A stretch of DNA of 25,628 bases from assembly GCA_046482735.1 (NCBI GenBank), contig JAWOEL010000140.1, positions 1 to 25,628 of the forward strand, written 5' to 3'. The notes under the pieces are model-generated. The model saw only the letters and a program-made list of their open reading frames with translations. It did no database searches and had not been told where the DNA came from. Below, piece by piece: positions 7,546 through 15,912 of the stretch (position 1 is its first letter; every line of letters begins with the position of its first letter). Position numbers and translations under genes: made by a program. Source of the DNA: JAQICB01 sp046482735 (GTDB taxonomy: Bacteria > Bacteroidota > Bacteroidia > Bacteroidales > UBA1715).

Positions 7546-8545
7546 CTTTTACAGTTTGTACAATAATAGAACCAATTTTATAAGGATCTCCGTTTGAACT
7601 TGGTCGTCGGTCTTCTAAACGACCTTTCCATCCTGCATCAACAGTACCAACAGGAATTCTGATAGAAGCACCACGGTCAGAAACACCCCATGAAAAATCA
7701 TGTATAGATGCAGTTTCGTGTTTTCCTGTCAAACGCAGTTCATTACCAGCACCATATACATCCATATGAGCTTTCACTTTTTTACCAAAAGCTTCGCAAA
7801 TATCTTCAAACACTTTTTTATCACCTGCGGTTCGCATTATTTCATTAGAAAAATTAGCATGCATACCGGAACCATTCCAATCTGCCTCACTACCAAGAGG
7901 TTTTGGGTGCCATTCTACATATACCCCATGAGCCTCAGCAGTACGTTCTAATAAATACCGAGCAACCCAAATTTCATCAGCTGCACGTTGAGCATCTTTC
8001 GAGAAAATTTGAAACTCCCATTGTCCACACGCAACTTCAGCATTTATACCTTCAATGTTTAATCCTGCCTCCAGACATAAATCGAAATGCTCTTCAACTA
8101 TATCTCTGCCATACATGCTACGTGCACCAACGCCACAATAATAAGGACCCTGCGGAGCCGGGAAACCGTTTTTAGGAAAACCAAGAGGTAAATTTGTATC
8201 CATATCCATTAAAAAATACTCTTGCTCATAACCAAACCAAAACTCATCATCTTTTGTATCAATAGTAGCACGAGCATTGGATGAATGTGGAGACCCATCG
8301 GCATTCAACACCTCTGTCATCACCAAATACGCATTTATACGTGCCGGATCCGGACATATAAAAATAGGTTTCAACAAACAGTCAGAAGAACCGCCCTCTG
8401 CTTGCTGTGTCGAAGAACCATCAAACGACCAGATTGGGCAATCTTCTAATTTTCCGCTAAAATTTTTTGCAATTTGCGTTTTACTTCTTAAACCTTGAGT
8501 TGGTGAATAACCATCCAACCAAATGTACTCTAATTTTGATTTCAT
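7532..8545 (-). CDS. Glutamine synthetase, type II (GlnII, eukaryote-like)
   Basis: Glutamine synthetase joins ammonia to glutamate using ATP, the main ammonia-assimilation step, in the cytoplasm. The 337-residue length and the start MKSKLEYIWLDGY with FDGSSTQQA are typical of the short GSII class of Bacteroidota, not the ~470-residue GSI or the ~730-residue GSIII. Active-site segments seen: FGYEQEYFL (metal-binding Glu pair, about 103-111), NAEVACGQWEFQI (164-176), GSGMHANFS (ammonium/glutamate loop), RLTGKHET, and SDRGASIRIP (ATP/glutamate arginines). All appear intact. It appears to be a single-gene unit: a 455-bp divergent region lies upstream and two hairpins lie downstream. No adjacent PII or regulator gene is seen. 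Confidence 0.95.
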   Translation of the reverse strand: MKSKLEYIWLDGYSPTQGLRSKTQIAKNFSGKLEDCPIWSFDGSSTQQAEGGSSDCLLKPIFICPDPARINAYLVMTEVLNADGSPHSSNARATIDTKDDEFWFGYEQEYFLMDMDTNLPLGFPKNGFPAPQGPYYCGVGARSMYGRDIVEEHFDLCLEAGLNIEGINAEVACGQWEFQIFSKDAQRAADEIWVARYLLERTAEAHGVYVEWHPKPLGSEADWNGSGMHANFSNEIMRTAGDKKVFEDICEAFGKKVKAHMDVYGAGNELRLTGKHETASIHDFSWGVSDRGASIRIPVGTVDAGWKGRLEDRRPSSNGDPYKIGSIIVQTVKEAGK

Positions 8546-8596
8546 ATTTATAATATTTAAAATTATACGTTTTTATTATATTTTTCTCGTATTCCT

Positions 8597-8604
8597 CAAA
8601 GATA
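8597..8604 (-). promoter_or_regulatory. Candidate -7 box of glutamine synthetase
   Basis: The minus strand reads TATCTTTG, a full match to TAnnTTTG. A start near 8591 would leave a leader of about 45 bases before ATG 8545. No -33 TTTG is seen at 19-21 bases. Confidence 0.4.
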
Positions 8605-8837
8605 TTAATATCATTTATTACACCCTTAATAAAACACGGTATCGCAAAAATAATATAATTTTTCTAAATACCACATCAGTAATTTTACTTATTTTCTATT
8701 TTTTGCTTAATTTATATTTAAAAAAATCATTTTTCCACTTACAAATTGAAATCTTTTAAAGGTTTTACCATAAAAGAATGCAACACATAAAACAAAACAT
8801 GCGATAATATGAATTTATTTTTTAAAAAAGAATACAC

Positions 8838-8845
8838 TACATTTG
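8838..8845 (+). promoter_or_regulatory. Candidate -7 box of anmK
   Basis: TACATTTG matches TAnnTTTG. A start near 8851 would give a leader of about 150 bases before anmK, unusually long compared with the other genes here. No -33 match is seen. Confidence 0.4.
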
Positions 8846-9000
8846 TACTATTACAAACAGAACAAAAATTATTCGAGAAATGATACTTTTTTTAAGAAAA
8901 ACTAATTTTGAGTCGCAATTGTATCAATAAACCATAAAAAAATCGAAACCGAAAAATCCCGGCACAAAATATTACAATAAAAAATTATCATCATACTATT

Positions 9001-10053
9001 ATGCAAACACAAACACTTATAGGAACCATGTCTGGCACATCACTCGATGGTCTGGATATATGTGCAGCTGAATTTAACCATAGGACTTACACAATTATTG
9101 AAGCTACAACAATACAATATCCCGAAAAACTTAGCAAGCAATTACGCACAGCTCACTTACTTCAAGGACACGACTTAGCCCAATTATCTGTTGATTTTGG
9201 TATTTTCTGTGGCAAGGAAATAAAAAAATTTATAGAAACACATTCTATTAAAGCAGAATACGTAGCATCACACGGGCATACAATATTCCATGCACCCCAA
9301 CAAGGCTTAACTCTCCAAATTGGTTCCGGTGCACACATTGCAAAAGAAAGCGGATTGCATACAATTTACAACATTCGCAACCTTGATGTCGCTTACGGAG
9401 GCCAGGGAGCACCACTTGTTCCGGTTGGTGATGAGTTTTTATTTTCGCAATACGATTATTGTTTAAACATCGGAGGCTTTGCAAATATTTCTACACGTCA
9501 AAACAATACACGAATTGCATGGGATATATGCGGAGCAAATATATTATTGAATCATTTCAGCAAAAAAAGAAATACAAATTTTGACACAAACGGTACTCTT
9601 GGCAAAAAAGGCACAATACAAAACGACCTATTGACACGACTCAACAATCTTTCATATTTTGCAAAGCCACACCCTAAATCACTTGGCAGAGAATGGATAG
9701 AAGAATGTGTTTTACCAATTATATATACATATGATTATAGCATCGAAGATATTTTACGCACGCTCTATGAACATATAGCCATACAAATTGGTTTATCACT
9801 TTCAAAACCACATACACAAACTTTATGCACAGGAGGAGGAACACATAATACTTTTTTAACAGATCTTATAAAAAAATATAGTGCTTCAATAATAATTCAC
9901 CCATCAAATACGCTTATTGATTACAAAGAAGCATTAATTTTTGCCTATTTAGGATATTTACGTATCATCAATACAAACAATTGTTTTGCTTCGGTTACTG
10001 GTGCACAACAAGATGTATGTGGAGGTGAGCTGATTTACAACAACATAAGATAA
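9001..10053 (+). CDS. anmK: Anhydro-N-acetylmuramic acid kinase
   Basis: AnmK phosphorylates and opens 1,6-anhydro-N-acetylmuramic acid released from peptidoglycan turnover, giving MurNAc-6-phosphate for recycling. The 350-residue length fits the short Bacteroidota form. Seen motifs of the ASKHA sugar-kinase fold: GTMSGTSLDGLD (residues 8-19, phosphate-1/ATP loop), ASHGHTIFH (about 90-98), LDVAYGGQGAPL (about 128-139), NIGGFANIS, WDICGANILLNH, and CTGGGTHN (adenosine loop, about 276-283). ATG 9001 is the obvious start, directly before MQTQTLIGTMSG. It stands alone; no murQ or transporter gene is adjacent. The next operon has its own promoter at 10090-10121. Confidence 0.93.
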   Translation: MQTQTLIGTMSGTSLDGLDICAAEFNHRTYTIIEATTIQYPEKLSKQLRTAHLLQGHDLAQLSVDFGIFCGKEIKKFIETHSIKAEYVASHGHTIFHAPQQGLTLQIGSGAHIAKESGLHTIYNIRNLDVAYGGQGAPLVPVGDEFLFSQYDYCLNIGGFANISTRQNNTRIAWDICGANILLNHFSKKRNTNFDTNGTLGKKGTIQNDLLTRLNNLSYFAKPHPKSLGREWIEECVLPIIYTYDYSIEDILRTLYEHIAIQIGLSLSKPHTQTLCTGGGTHNTFLTDLIKKYSASIIIHPSNTLIDYKEALIFAYLGYLRIINTNNCFASVTGAQQDVCGGELIYNNIR

Positions 10054-10089
10054 GAAGATACATGATTTTTAAAAAAAACACACAATACC

Positions 10090-10121
10090 ATTGTAAATAT
10101 GATAGCCAAACACTATTTTTG
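10090..10121 (+). promoter_or_regulatory. Promoter of the coiled-coil/zapA operon
   Basis: ATTG (10090-10093) and TATTTTTG (10114-10121) are separated by 20 bases, in good agreement with the Bacteroidota consensus. The start would be near 10128, about 23 bases before ATG 10151. Confidence 0.55.
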
Positions 10122-10150
10122 TAAAACGTAATGATAGTTTACATAAAAAA

Positions 10151-10444
10151 ATGAGTCAAAAAATAGAAGAAAAAATATACGATTTACAAGAAAAGATACA
10201 ACTACTTCAATCTAATTTTTCTGTATTATTGGCTCAGAACAAAGAACTTAAAAACATAAATAAACAACTGGAACATGAAATACAAACACAAAAAAATACG
10301 TATAAAGAATTAGAAACACATTATAAAAATTTAGAATTAGCAAAAGCAGTATCAGAAGAATCCGGAGCAAATAACAATGCACGGAAAAATATTGAAGAAA
10401 TTATTCGGGAAATTGACACGTGTATAACATTACTTAATACATGA
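10151..10444 (+). CDS. Small coiled-coil protein upstream of zapA (ZapB-like candidate)
   Basis: This 97-residue, highly charged protein is almost entirely predicted coiled coil: heptad-like runs of I/L with E, K and Q cover residues 4-70 (for example IYDLQEKIQLLQ and LKNINKQLEHEI). A linker with EESGANNNARKN follows, then a short helix to the C-terminus. No membrane segment. Its TGA overlaps the zapA ATG (ATGA at 10441-10444), so the two are translationally coupled. A small coiled-coil partner of ZapA suggests a ZapB-like role in stabilising the FtsZ ring; this rests on context and shape, not on sequence identity. Confidence 0.8.
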   Translation: MSQKIEEKIYDLQEKIQLLQSNFSVLLAQNKELKNINKQLEHEIQTQKNTYKELETHYKNLELAKAVSEESGANNNARKNIEEIIREIDTCITLLNT

Positions 10445-10737
10445 ACGAAAAGCATACCATACAATTAAAAATTTTGGGTCGGTCATATCCAATACGTGTT
10501 GGCGAAAGCGAAGAGGAACAACTTCGTGAAGTGGTGTCACGAATTAACGATTTGTTGGAGAAATATAAAGAACGATATGGAAACAAAGACAATCAGGATT
10601 TATTATCAATGGCATGCATGCAATTTGTCGGAAAATTAATATTATTAGAGAAAGAACTACAACAAAATAATGTAGAAGAACAAATTAATGACATACGTGA
10701 AAACTTAGATGAATTTTTAAAACTAAATCAAATATAA
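10441..10737 (+). CDS. zapA: Cell division protein ZapA
   Basis: ZapA binds FtsZ and cross-links protofilaments at the division site. The 98-residue protein has the ZapA pattern: an N-terminal strand pair with IQLKILGRSYPIRV (residues 6-19), then EEEQLREVVSRINDLLEKY forming the first helix. A long coiled-coil helix follows through ACMQFVGKLILLEKELQQ, matching the family length. The start overlaps the stop of the coiled-coil gene by ATGA, so its translation depends on that gene. Downstream lies the candidate 6S RNA, then rny, echoing the zapA-ssrS neighbourhood of proteobacteria. Confidence 0.88.
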   Translation: MNEKHTIQLKILGRSYPIRVGESEEEQLREVVSRINDLLEKYKERYGNKDNQDLLSMACMQFVGKLILLEKELQQNNVEEQINDIRENLDEFLKLNQI

Positions 10738-10749
10738 AAACAGTAAGAT

Positions 10750-10942
10750 TTGCTCGTATCGGTTTCTTAAATGCTGTGAAAACTCAACGTTTACACAATA
10801 ACTGAGATAGCTTTAGTTGTGTAGATCAGGCCTCACCTTCGGGATTTCGCAAGAAAACAGAGGAAGATTGAAGCAACTTGCACTCAAACCCTGTCTATTT
10901 AGGGGTTTTCTATAGATTTAAGATCCGGTACGGGCTTTTTTT
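10750..10942 (+). ncRNA. ssrS: Candidate 6S RNA
   Basis: The roughly 190-base non-coding stretch folds with its ends together. The 5' strand 10752-10772 (GCTCGTATCGG, then CTTAAAT) pairs with 10916-10935 (ATTTAAG, then CCGGTACGGGC): 11 bp with two G-U pairs plus 7 bp, split by a small internal loop. Seven T follow (10936-10942), so the helix also acts as terminator. Inside are a GCAA tetraloop hairpin (TTTC/GAAA, near 10845-10856) and an AAACCC/GGGTTT hairpin near 10886-10908 on the 3' side, as in 6S RNA. 6S RNA inhibits the housekeeping RNA polymerase by mimicking an open promoter. Position just after zapA supports the call. The 5' end and its promoter are uncertain, and it may be processed from the zapA transcript. 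Confidence 0.75.
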
Positions 10943-10974
10943 ATTCTAACATTTAATAAATTTATTACAATATT

Positions 10975-12516
10975 ATGGAACCAATTTCAATAATAATTAC
11001 AGTATCAGTAGCTTTTATAGGAGGTGCTGCCATTTCGTTTGGCATTCAAAAAGTATTACTGAAAAACAAAGTAGAGTCTATAATTTCCGAAGCTGAAAAA
11101 GAAGCAGAAGTTATTAAAAAAGACAAAATGCTTCAGGCAAAAGAAAAATTCCTCAAACTAAAAAGTGAACACGAAAAAACGATTTCGGAAAGAAATCAAA
11201 AAATGTCTCAGGCAGAAAATCGTGTTAAACAAAAAGAACAATCTGTTCAACAAAAACAAGAAGAGTTACAACGGGCAAAAAATGACATTCAAAAACAAAA
11301 AGATATTATTAGTCAACAAATTTCGGTTAACGACAAAAAAGCTGCCGATTTAGAAAAAACGCATAAATTACAAATCGAGCAACTCGAAACAATTTCAAGT
11401 TTATCTGCACAGGAAGCAAAAGAGCAACTCATTGAATCATTAAAAGCCGAAGCTCGTACCGAGGCTATGTCTCTTATCAATGAAATAATGGACGAGGCTA
11501 AAATGACTGCAAACAAAGAGGCTAAAAAAATAGTTGTTCAAACTATACAGCGTGCAGCATCTGAACATGTAGTAGAAAACTCTGTTTCTATTTTTCACAT
11601 AGACAATGATGAAATAAAAGGGCGTATTATTGGTAGAGAAGGGCGAAATATTCGTGCTCTTGAAGCGGCTACAGGAATTGAAATTGTTGTTGATGACACC
11701 CCTGAGGCTATTATTTTATCGGGTTTCGACCCTATACGAAGAGAGGTAGCTCGTCTTGCACTTCACCAACTGGTAACTGACGGAAGAATACACCCGGCTC
11801 GTATTGAAGAGGTTGTGGAAAAAACACGCAAACAAGTAGAAGATGAAATTCTCGAAACGGGTAAGCGTGCTGCTATTGATTTAGGTATTCATGGTCTGCA
11901 TCCTGATTTAATACGACATGTAGGTAAAATGAAATATCGCTCATCATACGGCCAAAATCTTCTTCAACACTCAAAAGAAACAGCTCGCTTAAGTGGTATA
12001 ATGGCTGCCGAACTTGGACTAAATGCGAAACTGGCAAAACGTGCCGGCTTACTCCATGATATTGGGAAAGTTCTGGAAGATGACGGAGAAATGCCACACG
12101 CTTTAGCTGGAATGAACTTTGCTGAACGATACAAAGAAAAACCTGAAATTTGTAATGCTATTGGTGCTCACCACGAAGAAATAGAAATGAAATCGCTGCT
12201 TTCTCCTATTATTCAGATTTGTGATGCTATTTCGGGTGCTCGTCCGGGTGCTCGTCGCGAAGTGGTTGAGTCTTATATTAAACGACTTAAAGATCTTGAA
12301 TCTATAGCTCTTGCACATCCGGGCGTATTAAAAACTTATGCCATACAAGCTGGTAGAGAGTTACGCGTAATTGTGGGTGCAGAAAAAGTTAATGACACTG
12401 ATACAGAATCATTGTCAATAAACATTGCGAAAAAAATTCAGGATGAAATGACGTATCCGGGACAAATAAAAATAACTGTAATCAGAGAAACGCGTTCAGT
12501 AAATTACGCAAAATAA
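10975..12516 (+). CDS. rny: Ribonuclease Y
   Basis: RNase Y is a membrane-anchored endoribonuclease that begins mRNA decay. The 513-residue protein has the full family layout: an N-terminal membrane segment (about residues 4-24, ending SFGIQKVLLK), a long charged coiled coil (about 30-185), a KH RNA-binding domain starting at GRIIGREGRNIRALE (216-230), and an HD domain with the catalytic motif in LLHDIGK (H361, D362). The C-terminal segment DEMTYPGQIKITVIRE is the usual ending. It follows the 6S RNA terminator by about 30 bases, with no clear promoter between. A sugar-nucleotide epimerase gene starts 10 bases after its stop and is probably cotranscribed. Confidence 0.96.
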   Translation: MEPISIIITVSVAFIGGAAISFGIQKVLLKNKVESIISEAEKEAEVIKKDKMLQAKEKFLKLKSEHEKTISERNQKMSQAENRVKQKEQSVQQKQEELQRAKNDIQKQKDIISQQISVNDKKAADLEKTHKLQIEQLETISSLSAQEAKEQLIESLKAEARTEAMSLINEIMDEAKMTANKEAKKIVVQTIQRAASEHVVENSVSIFHIDNDEIKGRIIGREGRNIRALEAATGIEIVVDDTPEAIILSGFDPIRREVARLALHQLVTDGRIHPARIEEVVEKTRKQVEDEILETGKRAAIDLGIHGLHPDLIRHVGKMKYRSSYGQNLLQHSKETARLSGIMAAELGLNAKLAKRAGLLHDIGKVLEDDGEMPHALAGMNFAERYKEKPEICNAIGAHHEEIEMKSLLSPIIQICDAISGARPGARREVVESYIKRLKDLESIALAHPGVLKTYAIQAGRELRVIVGAEKVNDTDTESLSINIAKKIQDEMTYPGQIKITVIRETRSVNYAK

Positions 12517-12526
12517 TATTGTGTAT

Positions 12527-13501
12527 ATGATTTCTCATAAAAATGTTTTAGTAACTGGTGGAGCTGGTTTTATTGGTTCCAATATCATCCAGCGTCTCCT
12601 TCAATCAGAAAATACTGTTGTGTGTCTTGATAACTTTGCAACCGGATATAGACACAATATTCAAGAATTCGAAAACAACACAAACTTTACTCTGATTGAA
12701 GGAGATATTAGAGATTACAAGACGTGCACAGATGCTGTTAATACCATTGATATTGTTTTTCATCATGCTGCACTTGGGTCTGTACCTCGATCTATTGCCG
12801 ACCCAATAGCTACAACTCAGGTTAATATTGAAGGCTTTGTAAACATTTTAACAGCTGCAAAAAATGCTCAGGTAGAGAAAGTTATATACGCTAGCAGTTC
12901 TTCTACCTACGGCGATGCTGATTATTCACCAAAGGTGGAAACACAAAAGGGTAACTTACTCTCTCCCTACGCGGTAAGTAAACAGACAAACGATTTGTTT
13001 GCTCAGGTTTTTTCGCACATTTATGATATTCAAACTATTGGTCTGTGCTACTTTAATGTTTTTGGACCGAAACAAGACCCAAACGGGGCATACGCAGCGG
13101 TTATTCCAAAATTTATTCATCTCCTCCTAAACCATTCAGAACCGGTAATTTTCGGTGACGGGTTGCAGTCTCGTGACTTTACATATATTGATAATGTTGT
13201 GCATGCAAATTTGTTAGCGGCGTCTTCACATACTCAAAACAAACACGAACATATAAATATTGCCTGTAATGAATCTATTACATTGCGTGATTTAACTTAT
13301 TATATTATTGAAACGCTGAGCTCTTTTGACAATGAAATTTCTCATATTACGCCACAATATGGAGCACCGCGTTTAGGTGACATCCCACATTCTTTGGCTT
13401 CTATTGAAAAAGCACACAAAATTCTACAGTATACCCCACAGTGTACAGTTCGTGAAGGTATAAAAAAAACAGCAACATGGTTTTGGAATAATCGCTCATA
13501 A
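12527..13501 (+). CDS. UDP-N-acetylglucosamine 4-epimerase-like SDR (WbpP/TviC type)
   Basis: This 324-residue extended short-chain dehydrogenase binds NAD at TGGAGFIGS (residues 10-18). Its catalytic residues are in the ASSSSTYGD segment and SPYAVSK (Y148, K152). HHAALGSVPRS, PKVETQKG and NVFGPKQDPNGAYAAV are hallmarks of the WbpP/TviC group, which interconvert UDP-GlcNAc or UDP-GlcNAcA with the galacto forms for surface polysaccharides. The frame is also open from GTG 12521, but ATG 12527 gives the normal family start. It lies 10 bases after rny, with no other polysaccharide genes nearby, so the target glycan cannot be inferred. No terminator is seen after it. Confidence 0.87.
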   Translation: MISHKNVLVTGGAGFIGSNIIQRLLQSENTVVCLDNFATGYRHNIQEFENNTNFTLIEGDIRDYKTCTDAVNTIDIVFHHAALGSVPRSIADPIATTQVNIEGFVNILTAAKNAQVEKVIYASSSSTYGDADYSPKVETQKGNLLSPYAVSKQTNDLFAQVFSHIYDIQTIGLCYFNVFGPKQDPNGAYAAVIPKFIHLLLNHSEPVIFGDGLQSRDFTYIDNVVHANLLAASSHTQNKHEHINIACNESITLRDLTYYIIETLSSFDNEISHITPQYGAPRLGDIPHSLASIEKAHKILQYTPQCTVREGIKKTATWFWNNRS

Positions 13502-13889
13502 AAATTATGTCTGCGTAATTTGTTTATAAAATCGCATCAGATCTTATACTTTTCACGTCATAGCTTACAGAACACAGTGGCGTGTGACTATCTCTCCCAT
13601 GGGAACAAAAAAAATCAGCTATACAACTGTCGCTTGCATACAAATATCCACAAATAATTTATGCGTTGCAATGAGTTACTTCTTCCAATCACCTCAACGA
13701 AACAAATTCACTCGATACATTGCACCATGTAATTATGCCATATCACGGTAAGAAGAGTCCCGAAACACAAAACTTACGTAAGGATTCCCCATGTAAAATG
13801 ACAAATTGTACAAACAAACTATCTGTTTGATAAAAATACTTACAAAAAAATTACTATTTTTGGGTATACAATAAAAAACACATACAACT
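13502..13889. other. 388-bp non-coding stretch before the LETM1-like operon
   Basis: No gene is supported on either strand. It contains the promoter of the next gene at its 3' end, and a 10-bp palindrome CTTACGTAAG (13773-13782) about 75 bases upstream of that -7 box. No tRNA or terminator hairpin was recognised. Confidence 0.4.
13855..13862 (+). promoter_or_regulatory. Candidate -7 box of the 13890-15860 operon
   Basis: TATTTTTG matches TAnnTTTG. The start would be near 13869, about 20 bases before ATG 13890. The nearest TTTG (13826-13829) is 25 bases upstream, longer than usual. Confidence 0.45.
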
Positions 13890-14582
13890 ATGAATACAAT
13901 ATTAGAACTTTCAGGATATATTCTAAAACAAGAAGAATTAACAAATCTGGATATACATAAAATAAAAGGCACAATGGTGTTGCAAACCGAAAAACCTTTT
14001 AGCGGATATTTTGCCAATGAACCCGAAGAATATATTCCGCAAACAGTACTTTTTATAACAAAATATCAATATAGTCAAGAAACAATAGTACGTCTGGCAT
14101 CTAAAATTTCGCATTATCTCGAAACACCTATAGATGCTGTAAGTGCAGAAGTTACTATTTATAATGAAAAAATGTATGCTATCAGACTCTATGATGTGAA
14201 AGATTATAGTAGTATTGAAAAGATACAAAAGTCATTTGCTTCTGAAGGAATAAAATTTAAAAACTCAGATCAACAATACTCTGATAACTATATTATAAAA
14301 ATAAAAAAAGTATTTCTCCTCACAGAAAATGAAAAAGGCGTTTTTATAAATCAAAGTAAATCTAACATGTTTTATTTTGAAATTCCACAACACATCAGCT
14401 TTTCGCACTTTTTAAGTTTAGATGCTAAAGTAAAAAACAACTGGGACGGAAAAATGTATAGTGCAGCTCCCGGAATATTTTATAGAAAAAACGGCATTCA
14501 GGATGTTATTCGTGTTTTCAGCAATCATATTTCAGAAGATATGATGCAAGAAATACCTCGCCTGTATAAACGTTTTTTATAA
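13890..14582 (+). CDS. Protein of unknown function, cotranscribed with the LETM1-like gene
   Basis: I do not recognise this 230-residue protein. It has no signal peptide or membrane segment and should be cytoplasmic. The first two thirds look like alternating beta strands and helices (TVLFITKYQYSQETIVRLA; VSAEVTIYNEKMYAIRLYDV). A linker with QQYSDNYIIKIKKVFLL follows, then a C-terminal part with FYFEIPQHISFSHFLSLDAKV and a final helix EDMMQEIPRLYKRFL. The stop is 3 bases before the ATG of the LETM1-like gene, which strongly suggests one transcript and a shared role. Confidence 0.75.
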   Translation: MNTILELSGYILKQEELTNLDIHKIKGTMVLQTEKPFSGYFANEPEEYIPQTVLFITKYQYSQETIVRLASKISHYLETPIDAVSAEVTIYNEKMYAIRLYDVKDYSSIEKIQKSFASEGIKFKNSDQQYSDNYIIKIKKVFLLTENEKGVFINQSKSNMFYFEIPQHISFSHFLSLDAKVKNNWDGKMYSAAPGIFYRKNGIQDVIRVFSNHISEDMMQEIPRLYKRFL

Positions 14583-14585
14583 TAC

Positions 14586-15860
14586 ATGGATCCTTCAGGT
14601 ACTAATTGGTTATCTACCTTACGTAAAAACATGCATCAAACACTTGATGCACAATTTTTTATTGTAAAAAAACTGATACATAAATACCCTGATTCACAAA
14701 CATTTTTTCACTTTTACATTCATTCTTCCGGATTATTTTATGGTTATGCAACGCATCATATTTTATCAAACTTTCAAAGCCAAAAAACATGGACTAATGC
14801 AGACCATTATAAAATAGCACTTACCGAAGGACTTTTTGCCGCATATTTATACATACATAAAGAACGATTACAGTCCCCTCAAGACATTTCCATACTACTA
14901 AAAGAAGCACACAAAAAAATATATGATTTTTACATTGTATATACAATAGAGGACGGATACTTTACTCGAAATACATTTTTTGCCGGATTACGTAAAAAAG
15001 ATTCAACCGCCACTCTGGAACAAATAATAAACAAACGCATCAAAAATCCAACAATGCTGCAAAAGGGTTTTTGGAAGGGGTCTCAATTTAATATTTTCTC
15101 CTATTTAGATATATTATACTTTGCATTTTGGCTCGATGGTAACTATTTGTATGACAAACGCACCGAGATAAAAAAAACACTCCTTACAAGTATGATAACG
15201 TGTACCCGATACAGCAGTTCGAAAATTGAGCAGCACTGTATTCAGTATTTTATAACATCGGGGGATTTAGATAAACAATCTAAAAGTGAAGTAGATTATT
15301 GCCTTTCACATCCTCCATCACTAGAGGATGTTTGCACAAAAATCGCATACCCTGCGGTTATAAACAGACTTATTGTAGAGCATATTATTATTGTATTGTT
15401 AAGCTCACACATAAACGAACATAAAAAAAACTCACTGCTACAGAAAGTATGCACCTTATGCAACATAAGTCAGGACGAGCTCCAATACAGCAATCTTTTA
15501 ATAGAAAACTTTATATCACATAATAACAATCATTTATTATACATCAAATATCAATTCAAATTTAACCTGATTGCACAAAACTTTTCATCTCGTTTCTATT
15601 CATTTTTTATAAAAAATAAATCAAAAATAATACATGAGTTAAGCCAGAACAAAGAGCTCATGGAACTACTGTGGAAAGCTAAAAACGAAAAACTTTCTAA
15701 CGAAGAACGCGAAAAAGTAAAATCACAAATTATTGATATACTTAAAACAATTCCATCACTCACTATTTTTATGATACCGGGTGGATCTGTTATTTTACCT
15801 CTGTTACTGAAAATTTTACCCGAAGAAATCCTTATTCCCAGATCATTTCGCAACAATTAA
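14586..15860 (+). CDS. LETM1-related (biofilm-associated type) protein
   Basis: The 424-residue protein is mostly helical and has no signal peptide. Its last ~65 residues are the recognisable part: LSNEEREKVKSQIIDILKTI (about 373-392), then PSLTIFMIPGGSVILPLLLK and LPEEILIPRSF. This is the core of the LETM1 ribosome-binding domain as found in Bacteroidota proteins annotated 'LETM1-related biofilm-associated'. In mitochondria, LETM1 is an inner-membrane protein tied to K+/H+ exchange and ribosomes. The hydrophobic PGGSVILPLLL stretch here could be a short membrane segment. The N-terminal ~300 residues match nothing I know, though segments such as EGLFAAYLYIHKERL look like helical-repeat packing. 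It starts 3 bases after the unknown gene upstream. Confidence 0.7.
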   Translation: MDPSGTNWLSTLRKNMHQTLDAQFFIVKKLIHKYPDSQTFFHFYIHSSGLFYGYATHHILSNFQSQKTWTNADHYKIALTEGLFAAYLYIHKERLQSPQDISILLKEAHKKIYDFYIVYTIEDGYFTRNTFFAGLRKKDSTATLEQIINKRIKNPTMLQKGFWKGSQFNIFSYLDILYFAFWLDGNYLYDKRTEIKKTLLTSMITCTRYSSSKIEQHCIQYFITSGDLDKQSKSEVDYCLSHPPSLEDVCTKIAYPAVINRLIVEHIIIVLLSSHINEHKKNSLLQKVCTLCNISQDELQYSNLLIENFISHNNNHLLYIKYQFKFNLIAQNFSSRFYSFFIKNKSKIIHELSQNKELMELLWKAKNEKLSNEEREKVKSQIIDILKTIPSLTIFMIPGGSVILPLLLKILPEEILIPRSFRNN

Positions 15861-15912
15861 AGGTTCATCTTTACATTAATAAACTGTACATTTCAAAAAA
15901 AACAGTCAATTC

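Larger units (their letters stand above)
8546..9000. promoter_or_regulatory. 455-bp divergent intergenic region between glutamine synthetase and anmK
   Basis: The stretch is very AT-rich and has no convincing gene. It holds a -7 match for the minus strand (TATCTTTG, 8604-8597, about 52 bases before the glutamine synthetase ATG) and one for the plus strand (TACATTTG, 8838-8845, about 155 bases before anmK). Neither has a clear TTTG -33 element. No riboswitch fold or operator palindrome was recognised. Confidence 0.4.

Noticed and set aside
5508..8545. Glutamine synthetase + C26 hydrolase as a Puu putrescine pathway (PuuA/PuuD)
   Set aside because: The synthetase is a normal GSII-type enzyme with its own terminators, and no puuB, puuC or transporter gene is present.
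8523..8759. 78-residue hydrophobic plus-strand frame overlapping the 5' end of glutamine synthetase
   Set aside because: Its first part is antisense to a sure gene and the rest is a translation of AT-only sequence rich in F, I, Y; no start context or family match.
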